Below, piece by piece: positions 17,577-24,673 of a stretch of 64,000 nucleotides of DNA. Position 1 is the stretch's first letter. Each line of letters starts with the position of its first letter. The DNA comes from Polyangiaceae bacterium (lineage in GTDB: Bacteria; Myxococcota_A; Polyangia; Polyangiales; Polyangiaceae). The notes below the pieces were generated by a model, which was not told the origin of the DNA, searched no databases, and worked only from the letters and a program-made list of their open reading frames with translations. A program made the translations under genes and the position numbers. The stretch is from contig JADLEQ010000011.1 of the NCBI GenBank assembly GCA_020846005.1, positions 41,780-105,779 of the forward strand, in the 5' to 3' direction.

Positions 17577-17597
17577 AGCGCGCGCTGCGCGCGCGCT
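17577..17597. terminator. Perfect 9-bp hairpin between convergent genes
   Basis: agcgcgcgc (17577-17585) pairs fully with gcgcgcgct (17589-17597) over a 3-nt loop. It lies between the plus-strand SGNH gene end (17568) and the minus-strand vWA gene end (17618), a natural place for a bidirectional terminator. No T-run is present. Confidence 0.5.
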
Positions 17598-17617
17598 CCC
17601 TGGTGCTCCGCGCCGCG

Positions 17618-18649
17618 TCAGTACACCGGGGGATTGCAGTAGCTCTCGACGACGACCTCCTCGATCGTGGTCGCGAGCGACAGCGCGCCCGTACGCACCG
17701 CCTCGAGGTCGTAGTTGCGGCCCTGCGTGGCGAGCGGGATCGGCGCCTGCCCCTGCCAGCCGGTGCTCCAGCCGTCCGAGATGCTCGTCCACGGCCACCG
17801 TCGGCCGGTGCCGCACTTCGTCAAGCTGAACGGCCCGGGCGCCACCAGCCGCGTGAACGCAAACACCCGGATCCGCTGGGCGACGAGCGCAGCGACCGTG
17901 TCCGCGAGGGAGTGCTTCGCCGGATAGTTGCCCTCCTTCGGGTACGAGAGATCGTCCCAGTCGCCGTCACCGTCCTTGTCGCCGTAGTTGTCCGGCGCCT
18001 GGAGGAACGTGTCGTCGGTCGCGACGATGATGACCTTCGTGGCGTTCGGCCGCCACGGGAAGGCGGTCGCTGCGGTGTAGAGGCCGTCGAGCGCGTTCTC
18101 CTCGCAGATTGGGTTCTGCGTCGTCGGCCCGGTGAGGCCATCGCCGGGGTTTCGGTTCGGGTTGGTGAAGTTCGTCTCGTAGTAGGTGAACGCCGCGCTC
18201 AGCGTCGTCGCGCTCGTGTGGACGCGCCCGCCCTCGAGCGGCCCGCTCTCGTCGAGCTCCTCGTTGTCCACGTACGCGACCAGACCGAAGCGGGCGTCCG
18301 GAGCGAGCTGGTTCGCGGCGGTGACCACGCCGGCGATCCCTTGCCGGAGGGCGTTCAGCACGAAGTTCATCGAGCTCGAGACGTCGAGCACGAAGACCAC
18401 GTCCACCACGTCCGTGCACTCACCACCGCCGCCGTCCGTCGTGAGCACGCCGCCGCCCCCGAGCGCGCCCATCCCTCCGCTCGCGCTGGCACCGCCGCCT
18501 CCGGACGAGCCGCCGCCCGCCGCCGCGCCCCCGCCCGATCCCCCCGAGCCGGGCGCCGCCCCGCCGCCGGGCGACCCGCCGTCCGCGTTCGCCGCCGAGC
18601 ACGCCGCGCCGACGAGGCCCGCCGATACCACCTTCCAGATCGTGCGCAT
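17618..18649 (-). CDS. vWA-domain lipoprotein
   Basis: A 343-residue exported protein. The N-terminus MRTIWKVVSAGLVGAAC is a short signal ending in a likely lipidated Cys at 17, followed by 55 residues of Gly/Ser/Ala linker. From about residue 78, VVDVVFVLDVSSSMN begins a von Willebrand A domain with the MIDAS DxSxS motif intact; the strand KVIIVATDDTFLQAP supplies the second metal-binding region. An insertion with NYGDKDGDGDWDD resembles a calcium-binding loop. vWA domains usually bind proteins in a metal-dependent way. It is the last gene of the minus-strand arm of the surface-protein island, 91 bp from the next gene. Confidence 0.82.
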   Translation of the reverse strand: MRTIWKVVSAGLVGAACSAANADGGSPGGGAAPGSGGSGGGAAAGGGSSGGGGASASGGMGALGGGGVLTTDGGGGECTDVVDVVFVLDVSSSMNFVLNALRQGIAGVVTAANQLAPDARFGLVAYVDNEELDESGPLEGGRVHTSATTLSAAFTYYETNFTNPNRNPGDGLTGPTTQNPICEENALDGLYTAATAFPWRPNATKVIIVATDDTFLQAPDNYGDKDGDGDWDDLSYPKEGNYPAKHSLADTVAALVAQRIRVFAFTRLVAPGPFSLTKCGTGRRWPWTSISDGWSTGWQGQAPIPLATQGRNYDLEAVRTGALSLATTIEEVVVESYCNPPVY

Positions 18650-18740
18650 CCGGGGACTGCTACTCCAGGGAGCAGCCGGGAGGCAATGCGCGGCGGCGGA
18701 TCGCGCGACGCGCGCCGAGGAGTGCCGCCCGCGCGCTCCG

Positions 18741-20330
18741 TCAGCGCAGGCGGTAGACCGCGCCGCCCGCCAGCGCGAACAGCGCGTCGACGAAGCCGCC
18801 GTCGTAGGCGGTGCCCCACGCGACCGCGCGCACCTCGCGCCCGACGTCGTGGGACACGAGCCGCGAGCTCGCCGTCGGGCTCGGGCCCTCGAAGTACAGG
18901 ACGACGACGGTGCTCGCGCACGCGACGCCGGCGGCCTGCCCGGCGGCCGCGAGATCGACGCACGGCGCCGAGGTGACGGGCCACTCGAGGAGGTGCGCCG
19001 GCGCTCCGGAGCGCGCGAGGGTGACAGCGGCGAGCGTCGGCCCCGACGCACCGCCGGCCAGCGCGTCCAAGCTCCCGAACGCGTCGAGCTCCACGTCGAC
19101 GGCGGCGAGCGACGCCGCCCCGGCGCCGAGGCCCGCGGTCGCGGCCGCCCGGAACGAACCGACCGACGCGTCCCAGGAGAACACGTCGACCCCGTGGCTC
19201 GCCGCGCCCGCGACGAGGAACACGGTCGACCCGTCCCCCGCCGTCTCGAGCGCGAGCACGTCACGGTAGGCCGTCCCCGACCCAAGGGTGTGCAGCGCGG
19301 TCGGGGCGGCGCTCCCGTCGAGGAGCGCGACTCCGATCCCGCCCTCGGCGAGCGTCGCGGCCGCCGCGTATTGCGCGCCAGCGACGACGCCGACCGACGT
19401 GTACGCCACCCGCTCCGCCGTCCCGCCGACCGCGATGGGCGGCCGCAGCGAGAGCACGCCCCCGCTCACCTCGATCGGCGTGACCCCGGCGCTCCCCGTC
19501 GCCGCGACCACGCGCGACGACGAGGCCGCGCCCACCCCCCACCTGAGGTGCGTCGGCGTCGCCGCCAGCGCGTGCGTCGCCACCTGGGAGAACTCGCCCG
19601 TGTCCAGCGCCTCGAGGACGACGACGGTCCCCGCCTCCGTACCCACCAGCAGCCCGGCGAGCGCGCCGGCGCCCACCGGGGCTGTGACCAGCGCCGTGCC
19701 GCCCGGCCCTCCCCAGACGACCTCCGGCACGCCGACGCCCGCGCAGATGGGCCCCACCTGTCGCGTGTCGCACCACTCGGACGCACAGTCGGCGTCGACC
19801 TGGCATGCGCTCCGCTTCGGGCACTTCGGGCAGGGCCCACCGCAGTCGGTGGCCGTCTCGTCGCCGTTCGGCACGCCGTCCGTGCAGCTCGCGCACGGAT
19901 CGCAGTCACCGCCGCAGTCGACGCCCTCCTCGCCCGGATCCAGGACGCCGTTCTCGCACGGCCGGTCCGGCGGGTGGGCCCACGTGAAGTCGGCGTCCGC
20001 TTCGTCCGGCAGACCCGAGAAGCCCTGGAGCGGAGCGCAGGAGAACGCGCGTACGCCGTCGACGAGCGTCGCCGTCGGCACGTTCGGGAAGAGGCACGGC
20101 ACCACCGACTCGCAGACGACCTCGCACGACGACGCGACGACCCGAAACCCCTGCCCGCGCGCGACGGCCTCGTACGACGCTCGGCGCGTCCCCGGCGGGC
20201 AGGTCTCGGAGCACGCCACGACGCCAGCGTCCTCAGCCGCGTCGTCGCACCGCGCCGCCAGCAGGCCGAGCGCGAGCGCGCCCCAGGCGAGGAGCGTTCG
20301 GCGGCGTGGCTCGGCGGCGAACGGGCGCAT
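18741..20330 (-). CDS. Cys-rich/propeller exported protein, paralogue of 22104-23546
   Basis: This 529-residue protein has a Tat-like N-terminus (PRRRTLLAWGALALG) and a possible lipid-anchored Cys at 28. Residues 38-110 share a clear pattern with the 22104 protein: a CPPGT start, a CEVVCESVVPC triplet, PNVPT, then SCAPLQGFSGLP. A second Cys-rich stretch (about 115-190) contains CENGVLDPGEEGVDCGGDC, a motif common in myxobacterial surface proteins, and CQVDADCASEWC. The remaining 330 residues are strand-rich repeats (VLEALDTGEF, GVTPIEVSGGVLSL, VVLYFEGPSP) and probably a beta-propeller. It lies 5 bp downstream of 20336-21442 and must be co-transcribed. Function unknown. Confidence 0.75.
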   Translation of the reverse strand: MRPFAAEPRRRTLLAWGALALGLLAARCDDAAEDAGVVACSETCPPGTRRASYEAVARGQGFRVVASSCEVVCESVVPCLFPNVPTATLVDGVRAFSCAPLQGFSGLPDEADADFTWAHPPDRPCENGVLDPGEEGVDCGGDCDPCASCTDGVPNGDETATDCGGPCPKCPKRSACQVDADCASEWCDTRQVGPICAGVGVPEVVWGGPGGTALVTAPVGAGALAGLLVGTEAGTVVVLEALDTGEFSQVATHALAATPTHLRWGVGAASSSRVVAATGSAGVTPIEVSGGVLSLRPPIAVGGTAERVAYTSVGVVAGAQYAAAATLAEGGIGVALLDGSAAPTALHTLGSGTAYRDVLALETAGDGSTVFLVAGAASHGVDVFSWDASVGSFRAAATAGLGAGAASLAAVDVELDAFGSLDALAGGASGPTLAAVTLARSGAPAHLLEWPVTSAPCVDLAAAGQAAGVACASTVVVLYFEGPSPTASSRLVSHDVGREVRAVAWGTAYDGGFVDALFALAGGAVYRLR

Positions 20331-20335
20331 CGGGG

Positions 20336-21442
20336 TCACTCGCGGTACCGGACGTCGCAGTCGGCGGCGAGCTCGAAGGCGCCCGAGACCGGCAGCGGCT
20401 GATCGAGCAGCCTGGGCCCCGCCTCTCTGCGCACCGCGCCGGTGCACGAGAGGGTGAAGCGGCCAGGCGCGTCCTGGAGGGTGAACGAGCAGCGAGTCGC
20501 GGCGTCCGAGTAGGAGACGGACGAGTAAGCGTAGAGCGTGTCGCACGCGTTGTACGCGCCCTGCCCGTCCACGTCATAGGCGTACGGCAACGTGTGCTGA
20601 AATCCAGGGACGAAGACGGGCGCCTCACCCTCGCGCTCCTCCACCAGCTCCCCGGCGACGGGACCGTACGTCCCGGGCGCCTGCACGCCGGGCGCCCGGA
20701 ACACGAACCGGTTCGGGGGCGGCGCGTACGTCCGATCACAGTACTTCGGCAGGATGCCGAGGTTCATGCCGCGGAAGATCCCGAGCTCGAGCTCCACGAG
20801 CAGCGCACCCTCGCTCCGGTCGATGAGGGCGCGACACGCGGTCGCGAAGGTCCCGGCGTCGGCGCCCACCTGCTGCGGATCGAGGAACGACACCGCGTGG
20901 GTCAGCCCGAGCGCCGGCCCCGAAGGGCAGTCTTGCCGCGCATGGTAATCACACCAGTCGATTCGACCCGACACCTCCGCCGTGTCGCCCGTCGCCGTGT
21001 CCACCGCCTCGCCCGAGTACGTCCCGGCGGCGAGCCCCGTCTCCAGCTGCGTGAGGCGGATCCCGCCGCTGCGAAGCACCCAGGACCGGCCGGCGTGGTC
21101 GAGCAGGAGTGTGGCGCTGTTCGGAGCCCCGACGCCCCCCTGCTGGAAGGGCACCGCCGGGTCGTAGATGGTGTCGCTCACGAGCCCGCGACACCGGGAG
21201 TCGAACACCGAGTTGATCGCGTACGTCCCCACCAGCGAGTAGCTCTGAGCGAGGCCCACGCAGTCGACCTCGAGCCGCTGGGTGGTGGTCGCCGCTCCGT
21301 CCGTCGACGGCCCGCACCCACCCGACGCACCGAGCACCGCGGCGACCCCGCCGAGCCACGCCGCCCGCCCGCCCGCCCCGCGCGCTGTCCCACGCTCAGC
21401 CCGAGGCGCCGCCGGCAACGCGGCACCACGGCGGGCAGACAT
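20336..21442 (-). CDS. Lipoprotein of unknown family, paralogue of 23543-24673
   Basis: This 368-residue lipoprotein has an Arg-rich leader and LGASGGC lipobox near residue 43. I do not know a named family. It resembles the 23543 protein across its length: a QRLEVDC start to the mature part, CRALIDRSEGALLVELELG, NRFVFRAPGVQAPGTYGP, GRFTLSC and a final DCDVR align with QLEVSC, CRALWSRSSGGLEIALQLG, NRLEFRATGVQGAGTYGP, SRFELTC and DCELR. About ten cysteines suggest disulfides and an extracytoplasmic site. I start it at the ATG at 21442 because further upstream in-frame codons only read a 12-bp repeat (MSRIMSRIM). It is the promoter-proximal gene of the minus-strand arm. Confidence 0.75.
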   Translation of the reverse strand: MSARRGAALPAAPRAERGTARGAGGRAAWLGGVAAVLGASGGCGPSTDGAATTTQRLEVDCVGLAQSYSLVGTYAINSVFDSRCRGLVSDTIYDPAVPFQQGGVGAPNSATLLLDHAGRSWVLRSGGIRLTQLETGLAAGTYSGEAVDTATGDTAEVSGRIDWCDYHARQDCPSGPALGLTHAVSFLDPQQVGADAGTFATACRALIDRSEGALLVELELGIFRGMNLGILPKYCDRTYAPPPNRFVFRAPGVQAPGTYGPVAGELVEEREGEAPVFVPGFQHTLPYAYDVDGQGAYNACDTLYAYSSVSYSDAATRCSFTLQDAPGRFTLSCTGAVRREAGPRLLDQPLPVSGAFELAADCDVRYRE

Positions 21443-21487
21443 GATCCGCGACATGATCCGCGACATGATCCACGTCATGATCCACGA
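21440..21487. repeat. Four tandem 12-bp repeats at the start of the minus-strand lipoprotein gene
   Basis: catgatccgcga occurs twice exactly and then as catgatccacgt and catgatccacga. Each unit carries an in-frame ATG on the minus strand, so the lipoprotein gene has several stacked possible start codons here. Confidence 0.85.
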
Positions 21488-21726
21488 CAAGAGCATGTCC
21501 GAGCCCACTTGAGAAGCCCTCTCGAGGCGAGAAGCCCTCTCGAAGCGAGAAGCCCTCTCGAGGCGAGAAGCCCTCTCGAGGCGAGAAGCCCTCTCGAGGC
21601 GAGAAGCCCTCTCGAGGCGAGAAGCCCTCTCCAGGCGAGAAGCCCTCTCGAACGCCCCGGGGGGCGAGAGCTCGGGAGGTCGGGGGGTTGCGGGCGGTCC
21701 GGCGTGGCTGGTATCCTTCCCCGATC
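21443..21726. promoter_or_regulatory. Divergent intergenic region serving both lipoprotein arms
   Basis: This 284-bp gap must contain the promoters for the minus-strand (21442 leftward) and plus-strand (21727 rightward) operons. It consists of the 12-bp repeats, a short spacer, the eight 18-bp repeats and about 75 bp of GC-rich sequence before the ATG at 21727. I could not identify convincing -35/-10 or sigma-54 elements. Confidence 0.5.
21511..21651. repeat. Eight tandem 18-bp repeats between divergent surface-protein operons
   Basis: The unit gagaagccctctcgaggc is repeated eight times in perfect register; unit 2 has one change, unit 7 one change and unit 8 is truncated by divergence after 15 bases. 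Within each unit gaga...tctc is a short inverted repeat and ctcgag is palindromic. The array is free of stops in all six frames because the unit is a multiple of three, so open frames across it are not evidence for coding. It fills half of the only gap between the two arms of the lipoprotein island and could be a binding-site array or a length-variable promoter spacer. Confidence 0.92.
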
Positions 21727-22110
21727 ATGGTGGCTCTCTCTTCGGTCTCGAGGCGACGGATCATGGGTTGGCTGGGCGGTGCCGCATGGATCGGGCTGCT
21801 CGCTCCCGGGTGCAGCGACCCGGGCGAGGACGCGCGGGCGGTGGCGGAGTCGTGCGGCCAGCAGGAGTGCCCAGTGGGGACGGCCTTCCGCGAGAGTCGT
21901 TCGGTCACGAGCGGCGTCGACATCAGCGGTGGCTACGACCCCGCGACGTACAAGGCCGACGGCGCCTACCAGAAGCTGGGGGCCGGCGACTGCGAGTACG
22001 TCTGCCAGGTGATCAATTCCTGCCCGGATGGCACCTTCCCGGTCATCACCAAGGACTGCTTCACGTGCACCGCCATCGTGGGCGGCCAACCCGCCCCCAC
22101 GCAATGTTGA
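21727..22110 (+). CDS. Small Cys-rich lipoprotein, first gene of plus-strand arm
   Basis: This is a 127-residue protein with a twin-arginine-like leader (SRRRIMGWLGGAAWIG) and LLAPGC lipobox at Cys 29. The mature part has a CGQQECPVGT start, a tract rich in Ser, Gly and Tyr, then CEYVCQVINSC and a CFTC pair. The CP-GT...C-x-x-x-C-x(5)-C layout matches the N-terminal Cys domain of the two larger paralogues at 18741 and 22104, so it looks like a one-domain relative without the propeller. Its stop overlaps the next start by 7 nt, so translation is coupled. Role unknown; extracytoplasmic, probably membrane-anchored. Confidence 0.75.
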   Translation: MVALSSVSRRRIMGWLGGAAWIGLLAPGCSDPGEDARAVAESCGQQECPVGTAFRESRSVTSGVDISGGYDPATYKADGAYQKLGAGDCEYVCQVINSCPDGTFPVITKDCFTCTAIVGGQPAPTQC

Positions 22111-23546
22111 CGCGGCGGCTCTGCCTCGCCCTGGGCGGGGCGCTCGGGGCGGCGCTCGCCTTCGGCGGCTGCGAACAGGAGAGCGTATACGACCAGACAC
22201 CGACCTGCGCGCGCGCGTGCCCGGACGGCACCAACATCGTGAGCACCTCCTCGACGCTGGTGGACCCGAGCCGCGGTCAGTTCGCCTTCGTGAGCGGCGA
22301 GTGCGAGACGATCTGTCAGGCGGCCGAGCCGTGCCGCGCGCCCAACGTGCCCACGGTCGCGATCGACCCGATGACGGGCGGTGCGCGCTACTCCTGCAAG
22401 CCGCTCGAGGGGTTCTCCACGCTCCCGCCCGCCTCCGAGACGGATCTCTCGTTCGGCGCGCAGGCCGGCGACCCGCCGGCGGACCTTCAGCTCGCGGTGG
22501 GCTCGCTCCCCGGCGCGCTCGCCGCCGGCGACCTCGACGGCGACGGGGACGACGACCTCGTCGTCGCCAACGAGGGCGCGAGCGACCTCAGCGTGCTCGC
22601 CTCGAACGGCGACGGCACGTTCGAGGCGGAGCTGCGGGTGCCGCTCCCCGGCCGCGCGTACGCGCTCGCGCTCCCCGATCTGGACGGCGACGGCCGCCGC
22701 GATCTCCTGGTGGCGCACGCGACCCCGGGCCAGCCGTGGGCGATCTCGGGCGCGCTGTCGGCGAGCGCTGGCGGGTTCGGCGAGCTCACGCCCTTCGGCG
22801 CAGCCACCGACCCCAGCCCGACGGGCCCGGTGAAGCTCGCAGTGGGGACGTTCGACTCCGGCCCGGGAGAGGACGTCGTGGTCGCCGGGTTCCCGGCCCA
22901 CGGGAGCACCACCGTCTTCCTGGGCGACGACTCTGGCTCGGTGAGCAGCTCGCGCGAGCTCGACGAGTGCGAGGCGTGGCGCGGGGGCGCGAGCTGCAGC
23001 GTGATCTACGCGGGGCAGTTCGACGACGACCCGGCGACCGATCTCGCGTTCCTCGACGACGTGGCCTCCGGCAGCACCCGGCTCCATGTGCTGCACGGGG
23101 TCGGGGACGGCACGTGGACCGCGCTCCGCACGGTGCAGACGCTCGGCACCAGGCTCCCGGTGTACGACGCCGTGATCACGCTCGAGCTCTCCGCCCCGGG
23201 GAGCCTCGATCTCGCGTTCGTGTCGGGCTCCGCCGTCGCGGTGGCGCTCCTCCCGTTCGGGTCGAACAACGACCCGGACTCCACACCAGCGGAGACCTCC
23301 TGCCCCCAAGCTCCGCTCGTGGATCGCGAGGTCACGCGGCTCGGACGCCGGTCCGTCGCGCGCCTGCTCCCCGAGTGCCGGCGGCTCGGCCTGTGGCACT
23401 TCGACGCGGTGCCCTCGATCGCCGAGGTCGCGGTGGACCTGCCCGAGGAGCCCGGCGCGCTCGTGGCGGCGGAGTTCATCCCGGGCTCTCCCGCCGCCGC
23501 GGTGTCGCTCCCCGCCGCCGACTCCGTCCTGGTGGTGTTCCCATGA
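22104..23546 (+). CDS. FG-GAP/VCBS-type repeat lipoprotein, paralogue of 18741-20330
   Basis: This 480-residue lipoprotein has signal and lipobox MLTRRLCLALGG...LAFGGC (Cys 23). Residues 35-110 form a Cys domain: CARACPDGT, CETICQAAEPC, APNVPT and SCKPLEGFSTLP. From about residue 125 there are FG-GAP/VCBS blades with calcium-type loops, notably AAGDLDGDGDDDLVVANEG and LPDLDGDGRRDLLVAH, as in integrin-like seven-blade propellers. Such domains commonly bind other proteins or polysaccharides. The Cys domain aligns with that of the minus-strand gene 18741-20330, while the propeller sequences have diverged more. It overlaps both neighbours (ATGTTGA and ATGA), so it is part of a four-gene translationally coupled unit. 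Confidence 0.85.
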   Translation: MLTRRLCLALGGALGAALAFGGCEQESVYDQTPTCARACPDGTNIVSTSSTLVDPSRGQFAFVSGECETICQAAEPCRAPNVPTVAIDPMTGGARYSCKPLEGFSTLPPASETDLSFGAQAGDPPADLQLAVGSLPGALAAGDLDGDGDDDLVVANEGASDLSVLASNGDGTFEAELRVPLPGRAYALALPDLDGDGRRDLLVAHATPGQPWAISGALSASAGGFGELTPFGAATDPSPTGPVKLAVGTFDSGPGEDVVVAGFPAHGSTTVFLGDDSGSVSSSRELDECEAWRGGASCSVIYAGQFDDDPATDLAFLDDVASGSTRLHVLHGVGDGTWTALRTVQTLGTRLPVYDAVITLELSAPGSLDLAFVSGSAVAVALLPFGSNNDPDSTPAETSCPQAPLVDREVTRLGRRSVARLLPECRRLGLWHFDAVPSIAEVAVDLPEEPGALVAAEFIPGSPAAAVSLPAADSVLVVFP

Positions 23547-24673
23547 TCCCGACCGCACCGCCGTCACGCCGCGAGGCCGCGCTCCTCGCCGCCGCCGCCC
23601 TGGCTGCGTTGCTCGCTTGCGAGCGCCAGGAGGAGCCGCCGGTCCACGAGACGACCCAGCTCGAGGTGAGCTGTCTGGACATGATCGTCGACGACGATCC
23701 GCTCGTCGCGCATACACCGCCCGCCTTCGACGACCAGGGCAACCGCGTGCACGCCTGCGAGCTCCACCTGCAGCGGACGGTGAAGAACGGCTTCCCCGTG
23801 GTCGAGCTCGCCCACATGCGCTTCCACCTCCTCGGGCGTTGGTGGAAGACCACGGGCGGTAGTCTCTCGTCCGAGAGTGGCTTCACCCAGGGCGACTTCC
23901 ACCTGTGGATCGCGGAGGAGGAGTGCCCCTCGTGCCCGACGCGCGAGCTCCGCGGGCCATATTCGTACTGCGATCTGAGGAACACGCAGGGTTGCGCGTA
24001 CGAGGCGTGTCGAGATTTCGTCCCGGAGGCGGGGGCGTGCGCCGCGCAGTGGGAGAGCGGCCTGTCGAAGAAGCTCTCGTTCGAGGTGTTGCCCTACCAG
24101 CGCCTCGAGCCCTCCGCCTACGGCAAGGCCGACCTGCGGCTGCTCGCCGAGGGGGAGGCGACCGAGTGCCGCGCGCTGTGGAGCCGGAGCTCGGGAGGGC
24201 TCGAGATCGCGCTCCAGCTCGGTACATGGAATCGCGTCGACGTCGCCAAGCTCTTCGGCGCGACGTGCGCCGCGGGCCAGGCGGCGCACAACCGCCTCGA
24301 GTTCCGCGCGACGGGCGTCCAGGGCGCGGGGACGTACGGCCCCCTTCGCCCGGTGGCCGTCGAGGGCGCCACCGCCGTCGCCCGCCTGCCCGAGCTCCAC
24401 TGGCCGCTGCCGGTCGCGTTCCTCTCGATGACCACGCCGACGTCCGGCGCCTGCGACGACCATGGCGGCGTCGAGCTCGGCTCCGAGTCGGAGTGCACGC
24501 TCGAGCTGGCGGCCTCGCGGTTCGAGCTCACGTGCGAGCGTGCGCGGTTCATCCCGCCGACCTCCCCGGTGATCCCCGAGTTCCTCTCCGATTCGTGGGG
24601 TTTCGACCGCCCACCCGAGATGCTCGTCCAGGTCCGCGCGAGCGGCGACTGCGAGCTCCGCGAGGTGCCCTGA
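23543..24673 (+). CDS. Lipoprotein of unknown family, paralogue of 20336-21442
   Basis: This 376-residue protein has a classic lipobox, ALAALLAC, with Cys 26. The mature protein is Cys-rich (about 14 Cys) with several Trp and Tyr and no recognised domain. Segments CRALWSRSSGGLEIALQLG, NRLEFRATGVQGAGTYGP, SRFELTC and a terminal DCELREVP mirror the minus-strand gene 20336-21442 in the same order, which shows common descent. It overlaps the preceding propeller gene by 4 nt and the following Kelch gene by 1 nt, with the same module order (propeller next to this family) as in the opposite arm. Probably a surface partner of the propeller protein; that is inference from pairing only. Confidence 0.8.
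   Translation: MIPTAPPSRREAALLAAAALAALLACERQEEPPVHETTQLEVSCLDMIVDDDPLVAHTPPAFDDQGNRVHACELHLQRTVKNGFPVVELAHMRFHLLGRWWKTTGGSLSSESGFTQGDFHLWIAEEECPSCPTRELRGPYSYCDLRNTQGCAYEACRDFVPEAGACAAQWESGLSKKLSFEVLPYQRLEPSAYGKADLRLLAEGEATECRALWSRSSGGLEIALQLGTWNRVDVAKLFGATCAAGQAAHNRLEFRATGVQGAGTYGPLRPVAVEGATAVARLPELHWPLPVAFLSMTTPTSGACDDHGGVELGSESECTLELAASRFELTCERARFIPPTSPVIPEFLSDSWGFDRPPEMLVQVRASGDCELREVP

Noticed and set aside
21511..21651. A CRISPR array
   Set aside because: The 18-bp units are contiguous with no spacers, and no cas genes are nearby.
21475..21923. Coding of hexapeptide repeats (REGFSP or RGLLAS) across the 18-bp repeat region on the minus strand
   Set aside because: All six frames are open because the unit is a multiple of three; none has a signal peptide or a convincing start, so openness carries no information.
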